Of a DNA stretch of 64,000 nt, positions 45,261-54,600 are shown piece after piece. The DNA lies in contig NZ_CP077769.1 of the NCBI RefSeq assembly GCF_020386615.1, forward strand, positions 3,844,001-3,908,000. Direction: 5' to 3'. Made by a program: the position numbers and the translations under genes. Within the stretch, counting starts at the first letter, position 1, and each line of letters starts with the position of its first letter. Under the pieces are notes generated by a model. The model made no database searches, had not been told where the DNA came from, and worked only from the letters and a program-made list of their open reading frames with translations. This stretch comes from Chitinophaga pendula (GTDB lineage: Bacteria > Bacteroidota > Bacteroidia > Chitinophagales > Chitinophagaceae).

Positions 45261-45479
45261 TATGGAACATTCTGCAATAGCCAGTTTTGTAGCGGTAAGT
45301 TATTTGGTGAGGACCGTATCATGGCGCGGGAGCGTTACCGGTTGGCGTGGCAGAAGGGAGCCAGGTTATGGATCACGGGGGATGCCTACTGGTGAGTTTG
45401 AGCGGTAGGGTTTGGTGGTTTTATCAGTGCAAGTGATCTGGAGATCGTGCGGTTGGCGCTGGAGGGATTGATCCGGTAA
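45261..45479 (+). pseudogene. Decayed open reading frame, family not recognised
   Basis: One frame reads sensibly through the gap after the cupin gene but lacks a start and contains two in-frame stops (45393-45395 and 45399-45401). Before them: GKLFGEDRIMARERYRLAW then QKGARLWITGDAYW; after them in the same frame: GFISASDLEIVRLALEGLIR and a stop at 45477-45479. The charged helical look of both halves and the shared frame suggest the remains of a protein of about 70 residues. I do not recognise it; chance cannot be excluded. Confidence 0.4.
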
Positions 45480-45484
45480 GGCAT

Positions 45485-45844
45485 TTATTTGTCCGGATGC
45501 AGTCGCAGGTATTCCAATAAAGCGATTGCCTGGTTGTGTTGTTCGTCTTTGGCGCTATAGAGCAAGGTTAGCTGGTGATGGCTGTGCAGGTATTTGTATA
45601 GTTGTTCGAGCGCGGGGTTGTTTGTTAGTTCTTCGAAGTATTTTTCGCAGAAGGGGGCCCATTTTGCGGGGTCGTGATCGAACCATTTCCTTAGTGCGGT
45701 GGACGGAGCTATTTCTTTGAGCCAGGCATCTACGCCGGCTTTTTCGCGTTTCATGCCACGTGGCCAGACGCGATCCACCAGTACCCGGTATCCATCTGCT
45801 GTGGCCGGGGTTTCATATATCCTTTTTACACAGAGTTTTTTCAT
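45485..45844 (-). CDS. DUF488-family protein (YeaO type)
   Basis: A 118-residue cytosolic protein from the ATG at 45844 (MKKLCVKRIYE); the open frame continues upstream but the extra part is not family-like. Signature blocks are YRVLVDRVWPRGMKREKA, WLKEIAPSTALRKWFDHDP and LTLLYSAKDEQHNQA, covering the whole DUF488 domain. Function unknown; a nucleic-acid or stress role has been guessed for the family. Divergent from the siderophore-interacting protein. Confidence 0.9.
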   Translation of the reverse strand: MKKLCVKRIYETPATADGYRVLVDRVWPRGMKREKAGVDAWLKEIAPSTALRKWFDHDPAKWAPFCEKYFEELTNNPALEQLYKYLHSHHQLTLLYSAKDEQHNQAIALLEYLRLHPDK

Positions 45845-45980
45845 ATCCAATGTAGTTGATAGCGTTATAAAATTAGGTATTTCCCGATCGCGTAAATCTT
45901 TTTTCCCATTTCGGAAGCTAATGCCGGCATGGGGGGCGATTTTTGCAGGAGCCTCATTTTCTGACCACAAAACAAGGATT

Positions 45981-46814
45981 ATGGAAACAGCAGCACCAAA
46001 GACATTCCCCGCTATTATCCAGGAGACGCTTACGGTAGTAAGGAAGTATTATGTTACCCCTGGTATGTTACGTATTGTATTAGGCGGAGACGGTGTATCG
46101 AATTTCGAAGGCGTGCAGACCGGCATTAACAACAAGATTTATATTCCGCCTGTTGGCGCGGATACTATTTATTTTCCATCATTTGAGCATGGGGCCTGGG
46201 TATATCCGGCAGGCAAGGCAAAGCCGGACATCCGTACGTATACGCTTCGTGCACTGGACCTGGAGAAGGGGGAGATGCACCTGGAGTTCGTCGTGCACGG
46301 GGATAGCGGGCCTGCGTCGGCCTGGGCAATCCGGGCGGTACCCGGGGATATACTTGGGGTGGCTATGAAGGCGAAGACGGCGCCATTATACCCGGAGGCG
46401 GACTGGTATTTGCTGGTTGGCGATCAGACGGCGTTGCCGGTGATCAGTGTGATATTGGAGACGTTGCCGGCGCATGCGAAAGGGATCGCCCTGATAGAGG
46501 TACCTGGGCGAGCGGAAGAGCAGGAGATACGTACGCAAGCCAATGATATGATCATTTCCTGGCTGCACAATCCGCATCCCGGCACCGGTACATTACTAGC
46601 TGACATGGTACAGCAGGTGTTGCTGCCAGACAAGACACAGCAAAGCCGCTTTATTTATGCTGCTGCTGAAACAGCCAGCATTAAAGCGATCCGGCACTAT
46701 CTGCGTAAGGAGCAGGATGTAGACAGCCAGGAACTGGATGCCTATGCTTATTGGAAATATGGTGTTTCAGAAGATCGATCTTCGGTAGAGCGGCACCAGG
46801 AATCGCGTGATTAG
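45981..46814 (+). CDS. Siderophore-interacting protein, FAD-dependent ferric reductase family
   Basis: A 277-residue flavoprotein from the ATG at 45981 (METAAPK). The FAD domain has RTYTLRALD and a HGDSGPASAWA segment typical of the family; the NAD(P)H part has DWYLLVGDQTALPVI and ends DAYAYWKYG, with the conserved Trp. It reduces ferric siderophores in the cytosol to release iron. No receptor or siderophore genes are adjacent. The stop overlaps the stop of the convergent acyl-CoA ligase by four bases, leaving no room for a separate terminator. Confidence 0.92.
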   Translation: METAAPKTFPAIIQETLTVVRKYYVTPGMLRIVLGGDGVSNFEGVQTGINNKIYIPPVGADTIYFPSFEHGAWVYPAGKAKPDIRTYTLRALDLEKGEMHLEFVVHGDSGPASAWAIRAVPGDILGVAMKAKTAPLYPEADWYLLVGDQTALPVISVILETLPAHAKGIALIEVPGRAEEQEIRTQANDMIISWLHNPHPGTGTLLADMVQQVLLPDKTQQSRFIYAAAETASIKAIRHYLRKEQDVDSQELDAYAYWKYGVSEDRSSVERHQESRD

Positions 46815-48631
46815 GCACCTTGCGGATGTTCTGCCGGTACGTTATAGATCTTTGCGATGGTATCTTTATATTTTTCCAATACTACTTTACGTTTTAAGCT
46901 AAGTTTAGGTGTCATTTCGCCACCGGCGATGCTCCATTCTTCGGGAAGCAGTTCAAACCGTTTGATCTGCTCGACATGATTGAAGTACTGGTTATAATCG
47001 TTGACCACCTGGTTATACATTTCCAGTACTTTAGGTTCTTTGATGGCGGCAGCATTATCTTTAAACGGTATTTGCTGTTGTGTCATCCAGCGTTGCAGGT
47101 GTGAGAAGCTAGGTACGATAAGTGCACCGGTGAACTTCTCCCCTGCTCCTACTACCATGATCTGCTCGATGAATGGGCTTTCTTTGAATTTGTTTTCTAT
47201 AGGTTGCGGGGCGACGTATTTACCACCACTTGTTTTAAAGAGTTCTTTTTTACGATCGGTGATCTTGAGGAATTTGTTATCTACCCATACGCCGATATCG
47301 CCAGTGTGAAGCCAGCCATCTATTACGGTTTCGGCGGTAAGGTCGGGGCGTTTGTAATATCCTTTCATTACGGAGGTACCGCTTACACATATTTCTCCAT
47401 CTTCTGCCAGTTTCACATCTACACCTTTTATAGGCGGGCCTACGGTACCAAACTTGGTACCCCCTGCTTCTTTGCGGTTGACGCTGATCACGGGGCTGTT
47501 TTCGGTAGGGCCGTATCCTTCATATACGGGGATGCCGGCAGCGTTAAAGATGCGCAGCAGTTTCTCCTGGCAGGCGGCGCCACCTGTTACGATATAGCTG
47601 ACATTATTCCCTAATGCCTGCCGCCATTTACTGAATACCAGTTTGTTAGCGATCTTCAGCTGGAAGTCGTACCACCAGCCGCCGCTGTTGAGGTTGTCAT
47701 ATCTGCCGGCCAGGGATACTGCCCAGAAGAATAAGGACTTTTTAATCCCGGTGAGGCTGCTACCGGTGGCCATGATCTTTTCAAACACTTTCTCGAGGAG
47801 GCGAGGTACGGTGGTAAAGCCATCGGGTTGTACTTCTTTAAGGTTGTCGCCGATCGTCTCCATACTTTCCGCGTAGTAGATGCTGATGCCACTGAACAGG
47901 TAGATGTAGGTGACACATTTCTCAAAGATGTGATTGAGCGGCAGGAAGCTGAGTACTTTGGAATTGGGTGCATCTTCAAAGGGGAAGCTCTCTTTTGCAT
48001 ACATGGCATTGGAGACAATGTTGTTATGCGTGAGCATGACTCCTTTGGGTTTGCCGGTGGTACCGGAGGTATAGATGATGGTAGCGAGGTGTTCCGGATC
48101 GATGTCTGCTTTTAGCTGTTCTACCTGTTGGAGTAGTTCGGGGGTAGCCTGTTCGGGAACTTCCGACCAATGTTTTGCTCCATCCAATTTATCGAAGGTA
48201 TATATGTCTTTGAGAGAAGGTACTTCGCTGCGAATGCTCAGGACCTTTTCGAGGAGTTCTTTGCTGCTGACGAATATGAACTTTACTGCGGCATCCTGTA
48301 AGATGAACTGCAGCTCTACCGGGCTGGTCGTAGGGTAGATCGGTACTAATATAGCGCCGGTCTGTTGTACAGCCAGGTCCGTAAATATCCATTCGGGGCG
48401 ATTATTGCTGATGATCGCTATTTTGTCGGCACCTTCGGGGGTGAAGTCATTGCCGCTTACGCCCAGTTGGATCAGTCCTGCACTGAAACGGTTAACAATT
48501 TCGTTAACGGTGGCGGTGGCATATGTTTTCCAGGTGCCATTCTCTTTAGCTGCCAACATGTTGTCTTTAGGGAATTGGGTTAATTGCCAGCCCACTGCGT
48601 CAAAAAGTCTCTTTTTTGGATGCGTATTCAT
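46811..48631 (-). CDS. Long-chain fatty acid-CoA ligase (FAA1-type AMP-forming)
   Basis: A 606-residue adenylating enzyme. P-loop-like motif YTSGTTGKPKGVMLTHNN near residues 190-207; a GYGPTENSPV motif; GWLHTGDIG; and the C-terminal KTSGGKYVAPQPIENKFK. It converts free fatty acids with ATP and CoA to acyl-CoA for degradation or lipid synthesis, at the membrane face. The family's usual length is 590-650. Its neighbours are unrelated. Confidence 0.94.
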   Translation of the reverse strand: MNTHPKKRLFDAVGWQLTQFPKDNMLAAKENGTWKTYATATVNEIVNRFSAGLIQLGVSGNDFTPEGADKIAIISNNRPEWIFTDLAVQQTGAILVPIYPTTSPVELQFILQDAAVKFIFVSSKELLEKVLSIRSEVPSLKDIYTFDKLDGAKHWSEVPEQATPELLQQVEQLKADIDPEHLATIIYTSGTTGKPKGVMLTHNNIVSNAMYAKESFPFEDAPNSKVLSFLPLNHIFEKCVTYIYLFSGISIYYAESMETIGDNLKEVQPDGFTTVPRLLEKVFEKIMATGSSLTGIKKSLFFWAVSLAGRYDNLNSGGWWYDFQLKIANKLVFSKWRQALGNNVSYIVTGGAACQEKLLRIFNAAGIPVYEGYGPTENSPVISVNRKEAGGTKFGTVGPPIKGVDVKLAEDGEICVSGTSVMKGYYKRPDLTAETVIDGWLHTGDIGVWVDNKFLKITDRKKELFKTSGGKYVAPQPIENKFKESPFIEQIMVVGAGEKFTGALIVPSFSHLQRWMTQQQIPFKDNAAAIKEPKVLEMYNQVVNDYNQYFNHVEQIKRFELLPEEWSIAGGEMTPKLSLKRKVVLEKYKDTIAKIYNVPAEHPQGA

Positions 48632-48728
48632 ATGGTATAACGTGAGATTATTATATATATAGCGTATTAAATATACAGAAATATTTTCAACGCGCGACAG
48701 TGGGTGTGCGTGGGAGTGCTATATACAG

Positions 48729-48760
48729 AAGTCCCATGGACGACGGCGTCTATGGGACTT
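48729..48760 (-). terminator. Terminator of the DHFR-like gene
   Basis: Arms AAGTCCCATGGA / TCTATGGGACTT pair over 12 positions with one mismatch around an eight-base loop. It lies 18 bases past the stop of the gene at 48779-49333. Confidence 0.65.
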
Positions 48761-48778
48761 TTACCGGTAAGAGTATCT

Positions 48779-49333
48779 TTACTTGCCGCGGCGATAGGTA
48801 AGTACGATCACTCCTTTGTCCAGCACTTTGGAATCGGCGAGGGTAAAACCCAGCGGTTGTTTGCCTTCGTGGAAAAAGCGTTGGCCTTTGCCCATTACGA
48901 CGGGATGGACAAAAAAGACGCATTCATCTACCAGGTCGGCATCGAGTAAGGTCTTTACTAATTCTGCGCTGCCTTCCACCTGTATTTCTGTTCCTTTTTC
49001 CTGTTTTAGCTGGCGGATGGTGTCGGTTATATTATCGCGGATGATGGTGGTGTGTTGCCAATCTGCATTTTCGAGTGAGGAGGAGACAACATATTTGGCT
49101 ACGCTGTTAAGTTTGTTGGCGATGCCCATTTCATCATTTTTGAGTTGGGACCAGTATGGGGCGAGCATTTCGTAGGTTTTGCGGCCCAGCAGCAATGCAT
49201 CGCAGGCCAGGATACCCTCTCTGATCAGTGTTTGGCGGGCTTCGCTATCGTAGGGTATGAACCATTCTGCCATTGTTTCGGCATCAAAGATACCATCGAG
49301 GGTGATCCATTCGGAGATGACGAGCTTTCTCAT
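48779..49333 (-). CDS. Dihydrofolate reductase-family protein (RibD C-terminal type)
   Basis: A 184-residue NADPH-binding protein: MRKLVISEWITLDGIFD start, DALLLGRKTYEML, VVSSSLENADW, IQVEGSAELVKTLLDADLVDE and FFVHPVVMGKGQRFF. This is the YwjB/RibD-C group, which shares the DHFR fold but usually lacks folate activity. Cytosolic. It is in line with the AraC gene upstream (92-base gap), so AraC control is possible. Confidence 0.91.
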   Translation of the reverse strand: MRKLVISEWITLDGIFDAETMAEWFIPYDSEARQTLIREGILACDALLLGRKTYEMLAPYWSQLKNDEMGIANKLNSVAKYVVSSSLENADWQHTTIIRDNITDTIRQLKQEKGTEIQVEGSAELVKTLLDADLVDECVFFVHPVVMGKGQRFFHEGKQPLGFTLADSKVLDKGVIVLTYRRGK

Positions 49334-49425
49334 GACTGTTTGTTTTTGTTTGATGTTGTTTGTTTACGGATACAAAGTAACGGCAGTGGTCGGCCAATGG
49401 ATAGAAGAAAACCGACAAAAGGAGG

Positions 49426-50214
49426 TCAGCCAGGGAAGTCGTTGGCTTGTCTGCTGTATTCTAACGGGGAGTGGGTGGTGAATTCTTTGAAGGCACGGAT
49501 CAGGTGGCTTTGATCTGCGTAGCCGCATTCCAGGGCGACGTCGATCATATTGGTGAAGTTGTTGTTATTCAATCGCTGAAGGGCGGCCTGGAACTGGCAT
49601 ATCCTGCTGAAGGCTTTGGGTGTCAGTCCGATCTGTTGTTCGAATAGGCGCTGTAAGGTTCTTTCGGTGACGTACAGTTGTTTTTGCAGGTCCATGAGTA
49701 GAATGGCGCCATTATTTTTGCGGATGAGTTGAGCGGCGAATGCGATGCGGTCATCTGTTTCTTTTGCAGACCTGGCCAACTGCGTTATGTAACAGGACAG
49801 CAGGTTGAGGCGGGCTGTGAGGGAAGGAGCGTTTAACAACTGTTCTCTGAGGTTATTTTCCCTGGCGATCCTGGTGGTGCTGAGGTCGATGCATTGATCT
49901 GTCAGTTCTTTGGCAGCAAAACCGAAGAGGGGTTGTAACAGGAAGGGATGCAGGAAGAAGGCGATGACCATGATCTCTCCGGCGGTGTGTAGCTGTATGG
50001 GAAAGGTATTTTGTCCGTACAGGACCAGCTGGTCTCTTCTTTTATCTGTGTGTAGTATCCTGGCGGGGTCTGTGAGCTGGAAGGTGATGCTTGGGTAGCC
50101 ATTGGCGATGAGCGGTAGTACGGCTTCGAAGAACATGCTATTGTTCTCCAATACAACTATATGACTAACGATGCCCGCCAGTTGTGGTGGCGGCGTGACA
50201 GTCTGTACCTTCAT
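49426..50214 (-). CDS. AraC-family regulator with DUF6597-type N-domain
   Basis: A 262-residue regulator. The N-terminal half (PPPQLAGIVSHIVVLEN ... GYPSITFQL) is the sensing domain common in Bacteroidota AraC proteins. The C-terminal DNA-binding part has LYVTERTLQRLFEQQIGLTPKAF and MIDVALECGYADQSHLIRAFKEFTTHSP in pieces, which are the two helix-turn-helix units. It lies 13 bases after the stop of the DAC-like gene and could share its transcript. Confidence 0.92.
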   Translation of the reverse strand: MKVQTVTPPPQLAGIVSHIVVLENNSMFFEAVLPLIANGYPSITFQLTDPARILHTDKRRDQLVLYGQNTFPIQLHTAGEIMVIAFFLHPFLLQPLFGFAAKELTDQCIDLSTTRIARENNLREQLLNAPSLTARLNLLSCYITQLARSAKETDDRIAFAAQLIRKNNGAILLMDLQKQLYVTERTLQRLFEQQIGLTPKAFSRICQFQAALQRLNNNNFTNMIDVALECGYADQSHLIRAFKEFTTHSPLEYSRQANDFPG

Positions 50215-50227
50215 ATGTATAAATATA

Positions 50228-51367
50228 CTACAATAAAAGGATGTCGATGCGATGGGCTTGTACTATTGCTTCGCTGGCGGCCCAGGAGAATACGGTGAAG
50301 TATCCATCTTGTGAGGCGACCAGTGCGATGCTATCGGGTTGGTCTTGTACGAACTGAGCGGCGGAGAGGTGGCGGGTACCTCCGAGGCTGGAAGGATGGA
50401 TAACGACTGGTTCGCCACCGATTACCGGTTCTATATAAAGCAGGCGTTCTATGGGCAAGGCTTCGTGTGCGCGGCTGATCTTGGCGCCGAATGCCAGCAG
50501 TTCGTGATGGTCATTGATGAGGGTGGCGCCATCGATGGCTGTCAGCCCTGCCATATTCTCTACTTCTCTCCGGAGGGCGTTTTGCCAATAGAGGTCGCTG
50601 AGGACGCTATTGTCTTTACGAACGAGGTCGGCGACGCCGGCAAATGCCGGGAAGACGGGATATTGCAGGGGATGTACGATGGAGGCGCGCCAACGTTCGC
50701 TACCTTTGGGTGTTACCAATAAGGTGCCTCCCCGTTTATGAGCGCGCATGGTGACGGCAATCTGTATCAGTACGTTGACGGGGTTATTCCATACGGTGGA
50801 ATAGCTGAGACCCAGCAGGGAGGTCACGATAGCCGGGCTATCGGGTAGCTGGCCGCAGGATTCGTCTACCAGTTTTACCTGGTCGCCGCGCAGCATAGCG
50901 ACGTTGGTGAATTTGCCTAGTCCTACTATATGGCGGTGTTTGACTACGAGCAGTCCTGGTTCTGAGACATCGAGTACGAAGCAGAAATGGGGGAGTTTGT
51001 TGGTGGTACCCCATATGTAGAGTTCTCCCTCTTCGTGCCATATGCCTACGTATAGGCCGGCCCGTTCTACGCCCGGGGATAGTTTGCCTAGCAGGCGGGC
51101 GGTGAGAGGGAGGTGTTGCTGGAATAAGAGGGGTTTGCCGGCCTGTGAGGGCGGCAGGAATGCGAGAGATATTCTGGTATCGATTCCTTCTTCCCGTTGG
51201 AGGCTGGCCCAGAAGGCGACATCGATGATGCGCTCCATGAAGTGGGCTGCCGGTGCTACTGCCAGGTTACGTTCTCCGTTTTCCGTGGCTGTTGCTATAT
51301 GTTTTACAAAATGAGCTTCAATGGTACCGGCTACGGCCTTAGCTGCCCGGTAAGTTGCTTCGTTCAT
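50228..51367 (-). CDS. Diadenylate-cyclase-like protein with N-terminal DACNV-type sensor region
   Basis: A 379-residue cytosolic protein. The N-terminal 240 residues look like a sensor module (LYVGIWHEEGELYIWGTT, LLVVKHRHIVGLGKF). The C-terminal 110 residues follow the DisA_N/DAC pattern: Asp279-Gly-Ala281 (IDGATLIN), then GGTRHLSAAQF with Arg332-His333-Leu334, then DSIALVASQDGYFTVFSW. Active diadenylate cyclases have DGA and RHR; here the second Arg is Leu. It could make c-di-AMP or a related nucleotide, or be a nucleotide-binding relic. It is divergent from the Pls-like synthetase (308-base gap) and upstream of the AraC gene at 49426-50214. Assignment of the N-terminal part is from memory of the family. 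Confidence 0.7.
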   Translation of the reverse strand: MNEATYRAAKAVAGTIEAHFVKHIATATENGERNLAVAPAAHFMERIIDVAFWASLQREEGIDTRISLAFLPPSQAGKPLLFQQHLPLTARLLGKLSPGVERAGLYVGIWHEEGELYIWGTTNKLPHFCFVLDVSEPGLLVVKHRHIVGLGKFTNVAMLRGDQVKLVDESCGQLPDSPAIVTSLLGLSYSTVWNNPVNVLIQIAVTMRAHKRGGTLLVTPKGSERWRASIVHPLQYPVFPAFAGVADLVRKDNSVLSDLYWQNALRREVENMAGLTAIDGATLINDHHELLAFGAKISRAHEALPIERLLYIEPVIGGEPVVIHPSSLGGTRHLSAAQFVQDQPDSIALVASQDGYFTVFSWAASEAIVQAHRIDILLL

Positions 51368-51675
51368 CGATCCTTTTTTACATCAGTACGATCCGGGCGT
51401 GTCGGTTCGTCTGTCTTTATTTATGACGCAAATGAAATGCCTGTAACGTGTTGTTTGCTGTTAAAAGCAGGTTATATCGGCCGGAAAAATAGGACAAATT
51501 CATCAGATGCGGATACGGGTGTGTGTTGATAAACCAAATGTCCTGTCATTTGTTACGCTATAGACAGCAGGTGATATAAAAGACATCTGTACACTTATTA
51601 TTTTTTTTACCCATCTTAGCATTTTAAAACGAATTCCTTATACCGATATAGATTAGGTATAACGGTAATAATTTT
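51368..51675. promoter_or_regulatory. Divergent intergenic region between DAC-like and Pls-like genes
   Basis: 308 bases, A/T-rich, with no gene. It must contain promoters for both genes. A T-rich block (51598-51608) and the inverted repeat at 51638-51662 are the only structures I can point to. Confidence 0.5.
51638..51662. promoter_or_regulatory. Inverted repeat just before the Pls-like gene
   Basis: TTATACC and GGTATAA are exact reverse complements, separated by 11 bases, and end 13 bases before the ATG at 51676. With one mismatch the arms extend outward by two bases. The spacing of about two helical turns suits a dimeric regulator, and the position could also block ribosome access as an RNA hairpin. 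Confidence 0.4.
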
Positions 51676-54600
51676 ATGGCACAAACCCTTGGGATGATTA
51701 AGGACAGCATTTTAACAGGCGCACACCATCCTGAATTTATCAGAGAAGAGACTATCGCAGACATCTTCAGACAAGCCGCCGCCCTATACGAGGATAAAAC
51801 CGCTCTTATTTTTGGTGATCAGTCATTAAGTTACCGGCAGCTGGATGCGTGGAGTGATCATATTGCTGCATTTATTGCTTCGAAGGGCATTCGACCTGAT
51901 GCGCCGGTGGGGGTATGGCATACGCGCGGGCTATCGTTGCATGCGGTGATACTCGGCATTGTAAAGTCGGGTGCTACTTATGTGCCATTGGACCGGGAGA
52001 TGCCGGAAGAGCGGGTACAGGTGGTATTGCAGGAAGTGGGCGCTGTGGCTTGTTTTAGTGACGGGGCGCCGCAGGTATCCTGTCCGGTGTTTACGGTACC
52101 GGAGCGGCGGGACAGTTATCCATCTCTGCCGGTGCCGGCGGGGCCGGGGCCTGATGACCGGGCTTATGTGCTTTATACTTCGGGGAGTACTGGTAAGCCC
52201 AAGGGTATTCCGATCAAACAACGTCATATCTGTCATCTTATCCGATCTGAGCAGGAGGTATTGGGTGTTCGTGCGGATGATATTGTATACCAGGGGTTTT
52301 CTGTTTCTTTTGATATGTGGTGTGAGGAGACGTGGATCAGTCTTTCTGCCGGTGCTACGCTGTGGGTGGCCGATGCGATCTCGGCCAAGTCGATTGATGA
52401 GATCAGCGATATACTCCGCAGGCAGCGGGTGACCATCTTACACGCGGTTCCCAGCCTGCTGGCGATTATGGATGACAATATCCCTACGTTGCGTATCATC
52501 AATGCCGGAGGTGAGGCTTGTACTACGGCAGTATTGAACCGATGGAGCAAGCCCGGGCAGAATATCTTCTATAACAGCTACGGGCCGACGGAGACTACGG
52601 TTACGGCTACGATGGCGCCATTGCATCCCGGCGATGCTATCAGTATCGGTCATCCGCTGCCTAATTATAACCTGGCGGTGGTAGATGAACAATTTAATAT
52701 CGTGCCCTGTGGTCAACAGGGGCAGCTTATCATATCTGGTCCCGGCGTTTGTGACGGATATATCAACCGGCCGGAGCTGACCCGGGAGAAGTTCCTGGAT
52801 AAGCCGGCGGGCCTGGCACAGTTGCCTGGTGACCGTATCTATCTGAGTGGGGATGCGGTGATCATGCAGGAAGACGGGTCAATAGATTTCCGTGGCCGGC
52901 TGGATGACCAGGTTAAGGTGCGGGGTTACCGGATCGAGCTGGGCGAGATCGAAGTAAAGCTGCATGCATTACCGGAGGTGGCGGCGGCGGCTGTGGCTGT
53001 CAAAAAAGACAGTGCCATGCAGGATCAGTTGGTGGGTTATGTAACGTTGAAGGCGGGGAGCAGCATCCCCGAGCATGATATGCGGGCGGCGCTCACCAAG
53101 GTGCTGCCACCTTATATGATACCGCTGGTGATAGTGACGCTGGACCAGATGCCCCGTCTTTCGAGCGGTAAGATAGACCGAAAGTCATTGCCGGTACCGG
53201 ACGCGCTTTTGCAGGTGCGGGAGCAGGCACCTGTAAAGGTAAATCCTGATGACCCGTTGGCGGTGAAGGTCATGGCCGGGTTGGAGTATGTATTCCCGGA
53301 GCGGGATATTACACCGGAGTCGGACTTTTTCACTGACCTGGGCGGTCACTCTTTGCTGGCGGCTACGTTTTCTTCCTGGCTGAGGAATGAGGCCGGCATT
53401 TCTTATGCTTCTCTAAAAGATATTTATACGCACCGTCCTATTAAAAACCTGATCGAAGCCTGGGAGCAGACGGCGCAGAAGGGAGTCAGGGAGCAGACGA
53501 TGTTCCACAAGGTGCCACGGTTACGTTATTTCCTTTGCGGAGTTATGCAGGCGCTGTCGCTGTTAGTGATATATGGTCTGTTTGCCATCCAGATATTCAT
53601 TCCTTACCTCGGTTATTATTATGTGATCGCGGAAACAGAATCTCTGACGGCAGCCAGGGGCTGGGCGCTGCTGGTAGCGATAGGTATGTTTTGTGTGATC
53701 CCGCCCTTCTTTTCTTTCTTCAGTATTATCTGCAAATGGCTGATCCTCGGGAAGGCCAAGGAAGGTGATTATCCGTTGTGGGGTAGTTATTATTTCCGTT
53801 ACTGGCTGGTCACCAATATCATGCGACTGGTGCCATCGCAGTTTCTGAACGGAACGCCGCTTTATCCTTTCTATTTGCGGATGCTAGGTGCGAAGATTGC
53901 GCCGGATGCACAACTCAGTTCGCTGACCATCGGTGCGCATGACCTGGTGGAAATAGGTACGGATGCGAGCCTCAGTTCGCAGGTGGTGCTGAATAATATG
54001 ACGGTGGAAAATGGACTGATGAAACTCCGGAAGATAAGGATTGGCGCCCATGCCTATATTGGTGGTAGTGCCGTACTGGCCGGAGGTAGTACTGTCGGGG
54101 ATTGGGGTGAGCTGCAGGACCTGAGTTACCTACCTGCTGATCAAACGATCCAGCCTTATGAGGTATGGAAAGGCAGTCCCGCGGAAAAGATCGCACAGAA
54201 GGGTCCCGGAGATATCCCAGCACCATTGTCGGTAGGGCTTTTCAAGCGGAAGTCTTACGGGTTATTATATTCATTGCTGCTGATCATTTTCCCTGTCATC
54301 ATCCTGCTGCCACTGCTGCCGGTGATAGAAATACTCAATTACCTCGATACGAATGCCAGCGATTACGATTTCAGCTATTTTATTCACGTGCCACTGGTGA
54401 CGATCGTATATGTATTGACGTACCTGTTTGAGACGGTCTTATTATCCCGGCTGTTGTTATGGGGTATAAAACCCGGCGTATACCCGGTATATAGTGCGGC
54501 CTATATCAGGAAGTGGTTGTCTGACCAGCTGATATCGGTGTCTCTGATCGTGTTGCATCCCATTTATGCGACGATATATGTATCGGGGTTCTTCAAGCTG

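Noticed and set aside
45139..45408. Alternative ORF over the cupin end
   Set aside because: It starts inside the cupin gene in another frame and is Arg/Gly-rich noise; the frame with two stops reads more like a former protein.
51638..51662. The inverted repeat as a dif site near the skew switch
   Set aside because: The spacer is 11 bases, not 6, and the arms do not resemble XerC/XerD sites.
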